NCBI GenBank assembly: GCA_038205395.1
Contig: JBBRBX010000100.1
Coordinates: 1 to 21,212, forward strand
From: Fredericiella sp038205395
GTDB lineage: Bacteria; Chloroflexota; Anaerolineae; Caldilineales; Caldilineaceae
Direction of reading: 5' to 3'
Length of the DNA: 21,212 bases
Part shown: in pieces, positions 15,239 to 21,212 of the stretch
How the letters are laid out: each line of letters starts with the position of its first letter
How positions within the stretch are numbered: position 1 is the stretch's first letter
Translations under genes and position numbers: made by a program
The notes under the pieces: model-generated
Told to the model about the DNA's origin: nothing
What the model saw: only the letters and a program-made list of their open reading frames with translations
Database searches by the model: none

Positions 15239-16354
15239 ATGAAGAGTTCCACACAGCGGTTTACCTGGCTGGGTATGTTCCTGATCCTGGCCTTAGTCCT
15301 GAGCGCTTGCGCCGCACCGGCGGCTGCACCCGCGCCGGCGGCGGGCGACACGCAAGCCGCCGCCACCACCGAGAGCGCAGCCACGGAAGCAGCGACTGAG
15401 GAAGCCGCCGCCACAGAAGCCACCGCCGAAGCTGCCGCCCCGGCGGCCAACGGTGAGGCGCAGGTAGGCTTGATCACCAAGCATCGCGGCAACCCCTTCT
15501 TTGTCAAGATGGAGGAAGGCGCCACCCAAGAAGCTGAAGCGAAGGGCATCAAGCTGATGACCGCCGCCGGTGAGTTTGACGGCGACAACGAGTCGCAGGT
15601 GACGGCCATCGAAAACATGGTCAATGCCGGCGTCAAGGGTATTCTGATCACGGCCAATGATTCAACCGCGATCGTGCCCACCATCCAGAAGGCGCGCGAT
15701 GCGGGCGTACTCTTTATTGCGCTCGATACACCGCTGGACCCCGAGGATGCCACCGACGCCCTCTTCGCCACGGATAACGTGCAGGCCGGCCGGTTGATCG
15801 GCCAGTACGCTAAGGCAGCCATGGGCGATACACCCGCTAAAATCGCCATGCTGGACGGCACCGCCGGCACGACGGTCAGCGAGCAGCGCCGCAATGGCTT
15901 TATGGAAGGCTTTGGCATCACAGTCGACGATCCGGCCATCGTCTGCCAGGCTGACACCAACGGCATGATCGATCGTGCACAGCCGGCGATGGAGAACTGC
16001 CTGACCGCCAACCCGGACATCAACGTGGTCTACACGGTCAACGAGCCAGCCGCTTTCGGCGCCAACACCGCGCTCAAGGCTGCGGGCACGGCTGACAACG
16101 TCATCGTCGTCTCCGTTGACGGCGGCTGCGAAGGCGTGCGCGGCGTAGAGGATGGCCGCATCAGCGCCACCTCGCAGCAGTACCCGCTCAAGATGGCCTC
16201 CATGGGCGTCGATGCGATTGCCGACTACATCGCCAACGGCACCAAGGTCTCCGGCTATACCGACACCGGCGTCACCTTGATCGCAGGCAAGGCGGTCGAG
16301 GGTGTTGACAGCCAAGACGCAGCCTACGGCCTCGCCAACTGCTGGGGCGATTAG
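15239..16354 (+). CDS. CUT2-type sugar ABC transporter substrate-binding lipoprotein
   Basis: A 371-residue ribose/fructose-type solute-binding protein (Peripla_BP_4 fold). Residues 1-23 are a signal peptide with lipobox LSAC, Cys24. Residues about 25-76 are a low-complexity Ala/Thr/Glu/Pro linker to the membrane. The binding domain starts at VGLITKHRGNPFF, typical for RbsB-like proteins, and continues with GILITANDSTAIVPTIQKARDAG and the hinge regions. It captures a sugar and delivers it to the permease and ATPase encoded next. Sugar identity cannot be read; fructose or ribose-like pentoses are typical. ATG 15239 was chosen over GTG 15233 because it has a GGAGGGA SD 8 bp away. A strong hairpin follows the gene. 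Confidence 0.9.
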   Translation: MKSSTQRFTWLGMFLILALVLSACAAPAAAPAPAAGDTQAAATTESAATEAATEEAAATEATAEAAAPAANGEAQVGLITKHRGNPFFVKMEEGATQEAEAKGIKLMTAAGEFDGDNESQVTAIENMVNAGVKGILITANDSTAIVPTIQKARDAGVLFIALDTPLDPEDATDALFATDNVQAGRLIGQYAKAAMGDTPAKIAMLDGTAGTTVSEQRRNGFMEGFGITVDDPAIVCQADTNGMIDRAQPAMENCLTANPDINVVYTVNEPAAFGANTALKAAGTADNVIVVSVDGGCEGVRGVEDGRISATSQQYPLKMASMGVDAIADYIANGTKVSGYTDTGVTLIAGKAVEGVDSQDAAYGLANCWGD

Positions 16355-16367
16355 CCTCTAGTCAAAC

Positions 16368-16404
16368 ACCGGCGACAGGCGGCGAGGCGCCGCCTGTCGC
16401 CGGT
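16368..16404. other. Strong intra-operon stem-loop after the binding-protein gene
   Basis: A perfect 16-bp GC-rich stem (16368-16383 with 16389-16404) and a 5-nt loop. It is followed by TTCCTCCC rather than a T-run. Such hairpins between a binding-protein gene and its permease gene typically stabilise the upstream message, raising binding protein over membrane parts. It could partly terminate. Confidence 0.7.
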
Positions 16405-16450
16405 TTCCTCCCTGATTGCCGCTACTGCCAAAAAGAGACCTTAGTGGACT

Positions 16451-17455
16451 ATGAGCGAAGCCATTCTGTCTGAGCAGCCCCATTCCTCATGGGACAGGCT
16501 GCGTTCCAACCTGGGTCGTGTGCTGACGCTGCCGGGCGTCGGCCCGCTGCTGGCGCTTTTGGTGGCCAGCGCCTTTTTCGCCACCCAAACCAATAAATTT
16601 CTCACCGGCCAGAATTGGTCGCTGATCTTTCAGCAGGTGATCGTCGTCGGCACACTCGCCATCGGTCAGACCCTCGTCATTTTGACTGCCGGCATCGACC
16701 TGTCCAACGGCATGGTGATGGCGCTTGGCTCCGTCCTGATGACCAGCCTGGCTGTCGATTTCGGTGTGCCGCCTGTTGCAGCCGTCGCCCTCGGCTTTGG
16801 GATCACTGCGCTCTTTGGCCTGCTCAATGGCTCGCTGGTGGCGCTTGTGCGGCTGCCGCCATTTATTGTCACACTCGGCACACTCAACATCGCCTACGCT
16901 GTCACCCGCATTTACCGCACGACCACCATCTCCAATTTGCCGCCGTCGCTGACGGCATTAGGCAACACCTTTGTCATCAACCAGACCGCCATCACCTACG
17001 GCTCTATTTTGATGGTGGTCCTTTACCTGGTGATGTGGTTCGTGCTGCGCGAGACAGCCTGGGGCCGCCATGTCTACGCCCTGGGCGACAATCCAGAGGC
17101 GACGCGCCTGGCCGGCATCTCCACCACGCGGCTGCTGATCAGCGTCTATACGCTCGCCGGCCTTTTTTACGGCATCGCCGGCCTGCTGATGGTGGCTCGC
17201 ACCCAGGTGGGCGATCCGCAAGCGGGCCAGACGGCCAACCTCGACAGCGTGACCGCTGTGGTGCTGGGCGGAACCAGCCTCTTTGGCGGGCGCGGCAACA
17301 TTCTCGGCACGCTGATCGGTGCGCTGATTGTAGGGGTATTTCGCAATGGACTGCAGTTGATGGGCATCCCCTCCATGTACCAGGTTCTCATCACCGGCAT
17401 TCTGGTGATTCTGGCTGTGTCGGTCGATCAGCTTTCACACAGGGGGCAAGGATGA
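16451..17455 (+). CDS. CUT2-type sugar ABC transporter permease (RbsC/FrcC-like)
   Basis: A 334-residue integral membrane permease with 8-10 hydrophobic helices. The conserved coupling motif of this group is visible as YALGDNPEATRLAGI at about 209-223, together with ILTAGIDLSNGMVMALGSV near 77 and VLGGTSLFGGRGNILGTLIGALI near 272. It forms the channel for the sugar delivered by the upstream binding protein. It overlaps the ATPase gene by 4 bp (ATGA), so the two are translationally coupled. The SD is weak. The order binding protein, permease, ATPase matches frcBCA loci. Confidence 0.9.
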   Translation: MSEAILSEQPHSSWDRLRSNLGRVLTLPGVGPLLALLVASAFFATQTNKFLTGQNWSLIFQQVIVVGTLAIGQTLVILTAGIDLSNGMVMALGSVLMTSLAVDFGVPPVAAVALGFGITALFGLLNGSLVALVRLPPFIVTLGTLNIAYAVTRIYRTTTISNLPPSLTALGNTFVINQTAITYGSILMVVLYLVMWFVLRETAWGRHVYALGDNPEATRLAGISTTRLLISVYTLAGLFYGIAGLLMVARTQVGDPQAGQTANLDSVTAVVLGGTSLFGGRGNILGTLIGALIVGVFRNGLQLMGIPSMYQVLITGILVILAVSVDQLSHRGQG

Positions 17456-18288
17456 ACCCACACGCCACCCCCATGGATCGTGTTCAGCTCAACGCAAACT
17501 CGGGCGGCAGCATCCAGCCGATTTTGCAGGCGCGCGGGCTGACCAAGCGTTACGGCCATGTCACGGCACTGGACGGTACGGACTTTGAACTGCTGCCCGG
17601 CGAAATTCTGGCCGTGATCGGCGACAACGGCGCCGGCAAGTCCACCTTGATCAAAGCGTTGGCGGGCGCGCTGATTCCTGACGAAGGGGAAATCCTGCTC
17701 AACGGTGAACGCATCCATTTTCACAACCCACTGGATGCGCGCCGCCACGGCATTGAAACGGTCTACCAGGATTTGGCAGTGGCGCCGCAGCTCAACATTG
17801 TGGAGAACATCTTTCTGGGACGCGAAATCCGCCGGCCCGGCTTGTGGGGTTCTCTGCTGCACATGCTCGACAAGAAGCGCATGATGGATGACACCGTGCG
17901 CTATATGTCCGACCTGAACATCGGCATTCGCTCCATGGATCAGCGGGTAGGGACACTTTCGGGCGGCCAGCGCCAAGGCGTGGCGGTGGCGCGCAGCGCC
18001 GCGTTTGCGCGCAACGTTGTGATTATGGACGAACCGACGGCGGCGCTGGGCGTCAAGGAATCACGCATGGTCGTAGAGCTGATTCGCCAGGTGCGCGAGC
18101 GAGGGCTGCCGGTGATTTTGATCAGCCATAACATGCCGCAGGTGTTCGACCTGGCGGACCGCATCCATATCCAGCGGCTGGGCAAACGCGTGGCGGTGGT
18201 CAAACCCGGCGACTGCAGCATGTCCGACGCCGTAGCCATCATGACCGGGGCATTGGAAGCCAAGGACCTGGCACAGAACGGGCAGTAG
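17452..18288 (+). CDS. CUT2 sugar ABC transporter ATPase, single-domain (FrcA-like)
   Basis: A 278-residue ABC ATPase with one nucleotide-binding domain, unlike the duplicated RbsA/XylG type (about 500 residues). Motifs are intact: Walker A GDNGAGKS at 57-64, Q-loop Q106, signature LSGGQ at 169-173, Walker B VVIMDEP at 189-195 and switch His H226. A 25-residue polar lead precedes the domain. Single-domain ATPases of this group, as in FrcA, dimerise to power the permease. The start ATG 17452 overlaps the permease stop by 4 bp; the GGGGCAAGG upstream serves as SD. Neighbouring genes support import of a ketose or pentose, though the substrate is inferred from family only. Confidence 0.9.
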   Translation: MNPHATPMDRVQLNANSGGSIQPILQARGLTKRYGHVTALDGTDFELLPGEILAVIGDNGAGKSTLIKALAGALIPDEGEILLNGERIHFHNPLDARRHGIETVYQDLAVAPQLNIVENIFLGREIRRPGLWGSLLHMLDKKRMMDDTVRYMSDLNIGIRSMDQRVGTLSGGQRQGVAVARSAAFARNVVIMDEPTAALGVKESRMVVELIRQVRERGLPVILISHNMPQVFDLADRIHIQRLGKRVAVVKPGDCSMSDAVAIMTGALEAKDLAQNGQ

Positions 18289-18469
18289 CGCCGCCCATGC
18301 AAAAAGTTACCCTGCTGCCGCACAAGCCAACGAGATCGCAATCGGCTATCGCTGCAAGGCATACAGCGGCGACAGCACGCGCAACTATGGGGTCACACTC
18401 AATCCCAACAAAGCCGCGTTGATTACCTTGCAGGTGGGCAATGCGATTGTTGTGCTGGCCGAAAGCTAA
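18287..18469 (+). pseudogene. Start-less coding-like remnant, unknown family
   Basis: Just after the ATPase stop, in a shifted frame, about 60 codons run open to TAA at 18467-18469. The last 46 read like real protein (for example GYRCKAYSGDSTRNYGVTL and TLQVGNAIVVLAES) with third positions mostly G or C. No ATG, GTG or TTG exists between the previous in-frame stop (18242) and the protein-like part, so it is not a normal gene. It is probably the 3' remnant of a decayed or deleted gene. A chance open frame is also possible. I do not recognise the family. Its end overlaps the 3' end of the convergent PfkB kinase gene by 1-3 bp. Confidence 0.4.
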
Positions 18470-19371
18470 CCGGCTGCCGGCGGCGCTGTCGCCAGCAGCG
18501 CGGCCACTTCGGCTGCGTTGGGAATACCCAGCCGCGCGCCATGTTTCGTACAGCACAGCGCGCCGGCGGCGCCGGCATAGCGCAGCAGAGGCAGCCACGC
18601 CAGCCCCGCCGCCAATCCGGCAGCCAGCGCGCCATGAAAGGTGTCGCCGGCGCCGGTCGTGTCCACAACATCCACCGCAAACGCCGCCAATGAGCCACTC
18701 TCTTGGCCGCGCTGCCAGATCAACCCGCGCTCGCCCAGCGTCACCACGACGGCAGGTGCGATGAGCGCCAATGCGGCCAGGCCGGCCTGCGGTGTGGGCG
18801 CGCCCATAAAATCCTGCGCAAAACGTTCGGAGGCCGCCACCAACGTGCAGCGGCGCAGCAGTTCCACGTTGCCTTCATTGACCGTATCAGCGTCCAAAAC
18901 GGTCATAATACCCTGTGCCTGCGCCCAAGCAGCAGCGGCCAGCGCCAATGCAGGCTGATGGCCGTCAAAGAGGACAACGGCAGGCCGCAGAGCGGCAAAA
19001 GCAACGTCATCGGCCGTCAGCCGATTGGTGTCTCCCTTGTAATTGACGATTGAGCGGGCGCCGTCCGGCTTTACAAAAATAGCCGAGATAGGGGTGGCCT
19101 GCGCGCCCCGTACCACCAGGCGCGTGTCAACGCCGGCAGCGTTCAGCTCCGCAGCGTGCTGGTCGCCGTAGATGTCGCTGCCCAGGTAGCCGGCAAAGGC
19201 AGCCGGCGCGCCTAGCTTTGCCGCTGTCATGGCAGCATTGGCGGCAGTGCCGCCGCCGCAGCTGAGAAACGCCTGCGCCCGCGCCTTCTCATCCGCTGCA
19301 GGATGGTGATCGACGGTAAAGACAAGGTCGTAACAAGCATGACCTATACAAAGAACAGAGGGCTGCTGCAT
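18466..19371 (-). CDS. PfkB-family carbohydrate kinase
   Basis: A 301-residue sugar kinase of the ribokinase/PfkB family that transfers ATP phosphate to a sugar hydroxyl. N-terminal signature GGGTAANAAMTAAKLG is at about 39-54; C-terminal signature DTTGAGDTFHGAL at 237-249 holds the catalytic Asp D243 and the GAGD anion hole. The general layout resembles fructoselysine kinase FrlD and sulfofructose kinase YihV, which makes a ketose-type substrate plausible, but ribokinase, fructokinase or nucleoside kinase are alternatives. ATG 19371 was used, with GGAAAGG just upstream (6-bp spacing), rather than a 14-codon-longer start. It is convergent with the sugar ABC operon and may phosphorylate its product. 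Confidence 0.85.
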   Translation of the reverse strand: MQQPSVLCIGHACYDLVFTVDHHPAADEKARAQAFLSCGGGTAANAAMTAAKLGAPAAFAGYLGSDIYGDQHAAELNAAGVDTRLVVRGAQATPISAIFVKPDGARSIVNYKGDTNRLTADDVAFAALRPAVVLFDGHQPALALAAAAWAQAQGIMTVLDADTVNEGNVELLRRCTLVAASERFAQDFMGAPTPQAGLAALALIAPAVVVTLGERGLIWQRGQESGSLAAFAVDVVDTTGAGDTFHGALAAGLAAGLAWLPLLRYAGAAGALCCTKHGARLGIPNAAEVAALLATAPPAAG

Positions 19372-19385
19372 AAAAAACCTTTCCG

Positions 19386-19442
19386 GGTCTCTTTCCGAGC
19401 GTATTTTGGGCACATTTCAAGGTACATTTCCAGGCATATTTC
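19386..19442. repeat. Five degenerate direct repeats with about 12-bp period
   Basis: The consensus GGYRYATTTC occurs at 19386, 19398, 19409, 19421 and 19433, with steps of 12, 11, 12 and 12 bp. The last three form a clean tandem (19409-19444); the first two match 8 of 10. It lies 15-72 bp upstream of the kinase start. It may be a binding array for a regulator or, in the mRNA, a purine-rich leader. The kinase SD (GGAAAGG) continues the phase. Confidence 0.55.
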
Positions 19443-19497
19443 GGGGCGAAAGTGCCGCAAACCCTAGATGCAGCCATGCTATCGCCATTTTTCCTGC

Positions 19498-19529
19498 TTG
19501 ACAAAGTGAGGCAAGCGGACTATTGTCAA
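19498..19529. promoter_or_regulatory. Promoter with inverted repeat before the CUT1 binding-protein gene
   Basis: TTGACA (19498-19503), a 17-bp spacer and TATTGT (19521-19526) form a plausible plus promoter. The repeat arms TTGACAA (19498-19504) and TTGTCAA (19523-19529) are perfect inverses with an 18-bp spacer, so the box pair is itself part of an operator-like palindrome. The minus strand has a TTGACA at 19529-19524 but only a poor -10. The plus transcript would have a leader of about 270 nt. Confidence 0.55.
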
Positions 19530-19798
19530 TAGAGTGGCGGATGTGCCACACCAGACCCAATCCATCCCAACCGACTCATTTCACCGATTGCGCGCTACGC
19601 CTTGCCGGCGTTGCGCCGCTGCTGAACCGCCATAAGCAGCCGCCATACAAGGTTGCCTGCGGGCCGGATTCTGCGACCCACCAGATTTTATGGCCGGTCT
19701 GCGTCGCCCCAGCCACCAGACTTTGGCTTTCTGCTGTTGCATCCGCCTGCTGTTGCGTCCGCCGATTTATTCAATCATTAGCGTAAAAGGAGAAAATC

Positions 19799-21154
19799 AT
19801 GCGCCAACATGCACTCCGCAGTTTTGTTTTATTGACCATCTTTGCTCTGCTGCTGGCAGGCTGTGCCGGCGGCGGAAGCCAGCCGTCCGCCGCCGCACCA
19901 GCGGACACAGGCGGCGCCGCTGCACCCAGCGGCGATAAAGTCCAGATCAAATTGGCCACTTGGGCCGGTGTGGATGAGGCAAACGAGCTGCAGGCGATTC
20001 TAGACAAGCTGAATGCCGCTTCCGCAACTTATGAAATTGTGCAAGAGTCCAGCCCTGCAGAATACTGGACAAAGCTGCAAACAACCGTCGCCGGCGGCAC
20101 GGCAGCCGATCTGCTGTGGATGGATCAAGAACATCTGCCCGACTTCGCTTCCAAAGGGGCGCTGCTCGACATCACCGCCATGCTGGCGGCTAATGACCAG
20201 CCGGCAGCCAAGCTGGACGACTATTTTCCCGCGGCAATCGAACGCTACACGTATGATGGGAAACTCTACGGCTTGCCCTGGATCGCCATGCCGGTCATGC
20301 TGTACATCAACCTCGATTCGCTGGAAGCGGCAGGCTACAGCGCCGACCAGGTAAACGACTGGAGCTGGGACGATTTCCGCCAGGCCTGCGTGAAAATGAC
20401 CGTGGACGCCAACGGCAACAATCCCGGCGCTGATGGCTACGACAGCGGCGCTGTCCAGCAGTATGGTTTCAGCATCGTGCCTGGCTGGCCGCCCCTGCAG
20501 CAGTTTATCTGGCAGGCCGGCGGCGAGGTGTTGAGCGAAGACCTGACGCAGTCGCCGATTGACACGCCGGAAGCAGTGCAAGGAGCGCAGTTTGTGGCCG
20601 ATCTAATCAACAAAGATGGCTGCACGCCGGGCCAATCCGTGATCAGCGAACGCGGCTTTGGCGAGATGATGAAAGCCGGCCAGGTAGCCATGTTTATGGG
20701 CGGGGCGGCTGACGACTTCGAACGCACCGAGGGCAAGCGGATTCAGGGCTTCCTGCTGCCGCAGGGGCCGGTCAACCGTGACAACTGGGCCTGGATTGGC
20801 GGCATGAGCATTAACTCCGCCGCCAAAAACCCGGATGCAGCCTTCGCCGCGTTTATGGATCTGACACAAGCCACCCAAGAATGGAAAGTGCCGGCCCCAC
20901 GCAAATCGCTGGCCACGCGTGAAGGCGTGATTGCCGCCACGCCGTATAAAGAGATTTCCGCCGACAATATTATTGCCAACCTGGACAACATGCGTGCGCC
21001 GCGCATCTTCCCAGGGTACGCGCAATGGGCCACTGTTTTCGGTGAGCGTTATGTCGACCCCCTGGTGCGCGGCACAGGCACAGCGCAAGATCTGGCGGCA
21101 GAGGCGCGCCCGCTGCTGGAACAAACGCTCAGCGATACGGCCGCCGGACAATAG
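19799..21154 (+). CDS. CUT1-type sugar ABC transporter substrate-binding lipoprotein
   Basis: A 451-residue family 1 extracellular solute-binding protein (maltose/oligosaccharide type). Residues 1-21 are a signal peptide with lipobox LAGC, Cys22; a Ser/Ala/Pro-rich linker runs to about residue 47. The domain begins at VQIKLATWAG, typical of the group, and shows the PAEYWTKLQTTVAGGTAADLLWMDQEHLPDFASKGALLDI helix-strand region, YGLPWIAMPVMLYINLDSLEAAG and the GRGFGEMMKAGQVAMFMGG-like segment near 285-301. It binds a mono- or oligosaccharide and should work with two permeases encoded downstream of the window. ATG 19799 has an AAGGAG SD 7 bp upstream. Confidence 0.9.
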   Translation: MRQHALRSFVLLTIFALLLAGCAGGGSQPSAAAPADTGGAAAPSGDKVQIKLATWAGVDEANELQAILDKLNAASATYEIVQESSPAEYWTKLQTTVAGGTAADLLWMDQEHLPDFASKGALLDITAMLAANDQPAAKLDDYFPAAIERYTYDGKLYGLPWIAMPVMLYINLDSLEAAGYSADQVNDWSWDDFRQACVKMTVDANGNNPGADGYDSGAVQQYGFSIVPGWPPLQQFIWQAGGEVLSEDLTQSPIDTPEAVQGAQFVADLINKDGCTPGQSVISERGFGEMMKAGQVAMFMGGAADDFERTEGKRIQGFLLPQGPVNRDNWAWIGGMSINSAAKNPDAAFAAFMDLTQATQEWKVPAPRKSLATREGVIAATPYKEISADNIIANLDNMRAPRIFPGYAQWATVFGERYVDPLVRGTGTAQDLAAEARPLLEQTLSDTAAGQ

Positions 21155-21190
21155 CATAAACATGGGCTGACGCCCTTCACAGCCAGGTGT

Positions 21191-21212
21191 CGAGCACCGG
21201 AACCGGTGCTCG
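21191..21212. other. Stem-loop at the window edge after the binding-protein gene
   Basis: CGAGCACCGG and CCGGTGCTCG form a perfect 10-bp inverted repeat around AA, 36 bp after the stop. The window ends here, so a T-run cannot be checked. By analogy with the hairpin at 16368-16404 it may stabilise the binding-protein message. Confidence 0.5.

Larger units (their letters stand above)
19372..19798. promoter_or_regulatory. 427-bp divergent intergenic region
   Basis: This gap separates the PfkB kinase (minus) from the CUT1 binding-protein gene (plus). From left to right it holds the 12-bp periodic repeats (19386-19442), the promoter and inverted repeat (19498-19529), a stem-loop at 19592-19616 (10-bp arms with one mismatch, 5-nt loop) and the SD before 19799. 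I see no gene in it; the frames that cross it have no domain-like character. Confidence 0.6.

Noticed and set aside
15202..16023. 273-codon minus-strand frame rich in Ala/Ser/Val
   Set aside because: It is antisense to the binding-protein gene; the Ala/Ser repeats mirror the linker sequence of the real gene.
16615..17451. Upstream extension of the CUT2 ATPase frame
   Set aside because: The extra 279 codons run inside the permease gene in another frame and read as Arg/His-rich nonsense; the ATG at 17452 with ATGA overlap is the natural start.
18297..18425. 42-codon ATG frame after the ATPase stop
   Set aside because: It is Arg/Ser/Thr-rich without SD or pattern; the start-less frame beside it looks more protein-like.
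1..21212. CRISPR arrays, tRNA/rRNA genes, insertion sequences, defence genes
   Set aside because: No regularly spaced identical repeats, cloverleaf, transposase or defence-type domains were seen on either strand.

Overview
The window is high-GC chromosomal DNA, most likely from a Chloroflexota bacterium of the Anaerolineae/Caldilinea type. This is inferred from the gene mix, the lipoprotein solute-binding proteins with Ala/Thr/Glu-rich linkers behind the lipobox cysteine, and a recognisable SD sequence at most genes. No rRNA, tRNA, CRISPR array, transposase or phage gene is visible, and most of the window is housekeeping and nutrient-uptake DNA. Start codons were chosen by SD spacing and family start, so several differ from the longest possible reading frame.

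Layout. (1) 2-3307, plus strand: the 3' part of a large Lhr-type helicase, a DUF4180 protein 10 bp behind it, and an MFS transporter. (2) 3403-5050: a small two-helix membrane protein (minus) divergent from an unusual cysteine-rich 4Fe-4S protein with a winged-helix-like N-terminus (plus). (3) 5090-9279: a DinB-like protein (minus) divergent from a MacB/LolD-type ABC ATPase plus an 816-residue FtsX-type permease. These have a good sigma-70 promoter whose -10 lies inside an inverted repeat, and a strong terminator. (4) 9282-13760, minus strand: EamA half-transporter, PhoD-like lipoprotein phosphatase, OYE-family ene-reductase, a ModB-like permease without modA or modC nearby, and an SRPBCC protein. 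A clear promoter lies ahead of the EamA gene. (5) 13767-19371: an MSOX/amadoriase-like FAD oxidase (minus) divergent from a CUT2 (ribose/fructose type) sugar ABC operon in the order binding protein, permease, single-domain ATPase, followed by a convergent PfkB sugar kinase. (6) 19372-21212: a 427-bp divergent regulatory region and a CUT1-type sugar-binding lipoprotein, with a hairpin at the window edge.

How it fits together. The right third reads as a carbohydrate uptake and phosphorylation locus: a CUT2 importer, a kinase that could phosphorylate its sugar, a second importer's binding protein, and an amine/Amadori-type oxidase across a shared promoter region. The left two thirds are independent small operons.

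No convincing new biological system was found. The best leads are: the apparent loss of a block of the Lhr C-terminal region; a start-less, coding-like remnant between the CUT2 ATPase and the kinase; a five-copy, roughly 12-bp periodic repeat upstream of the kinase; large inverted repeats at three divergent promoters; and the possible Amadori/sugar locus.
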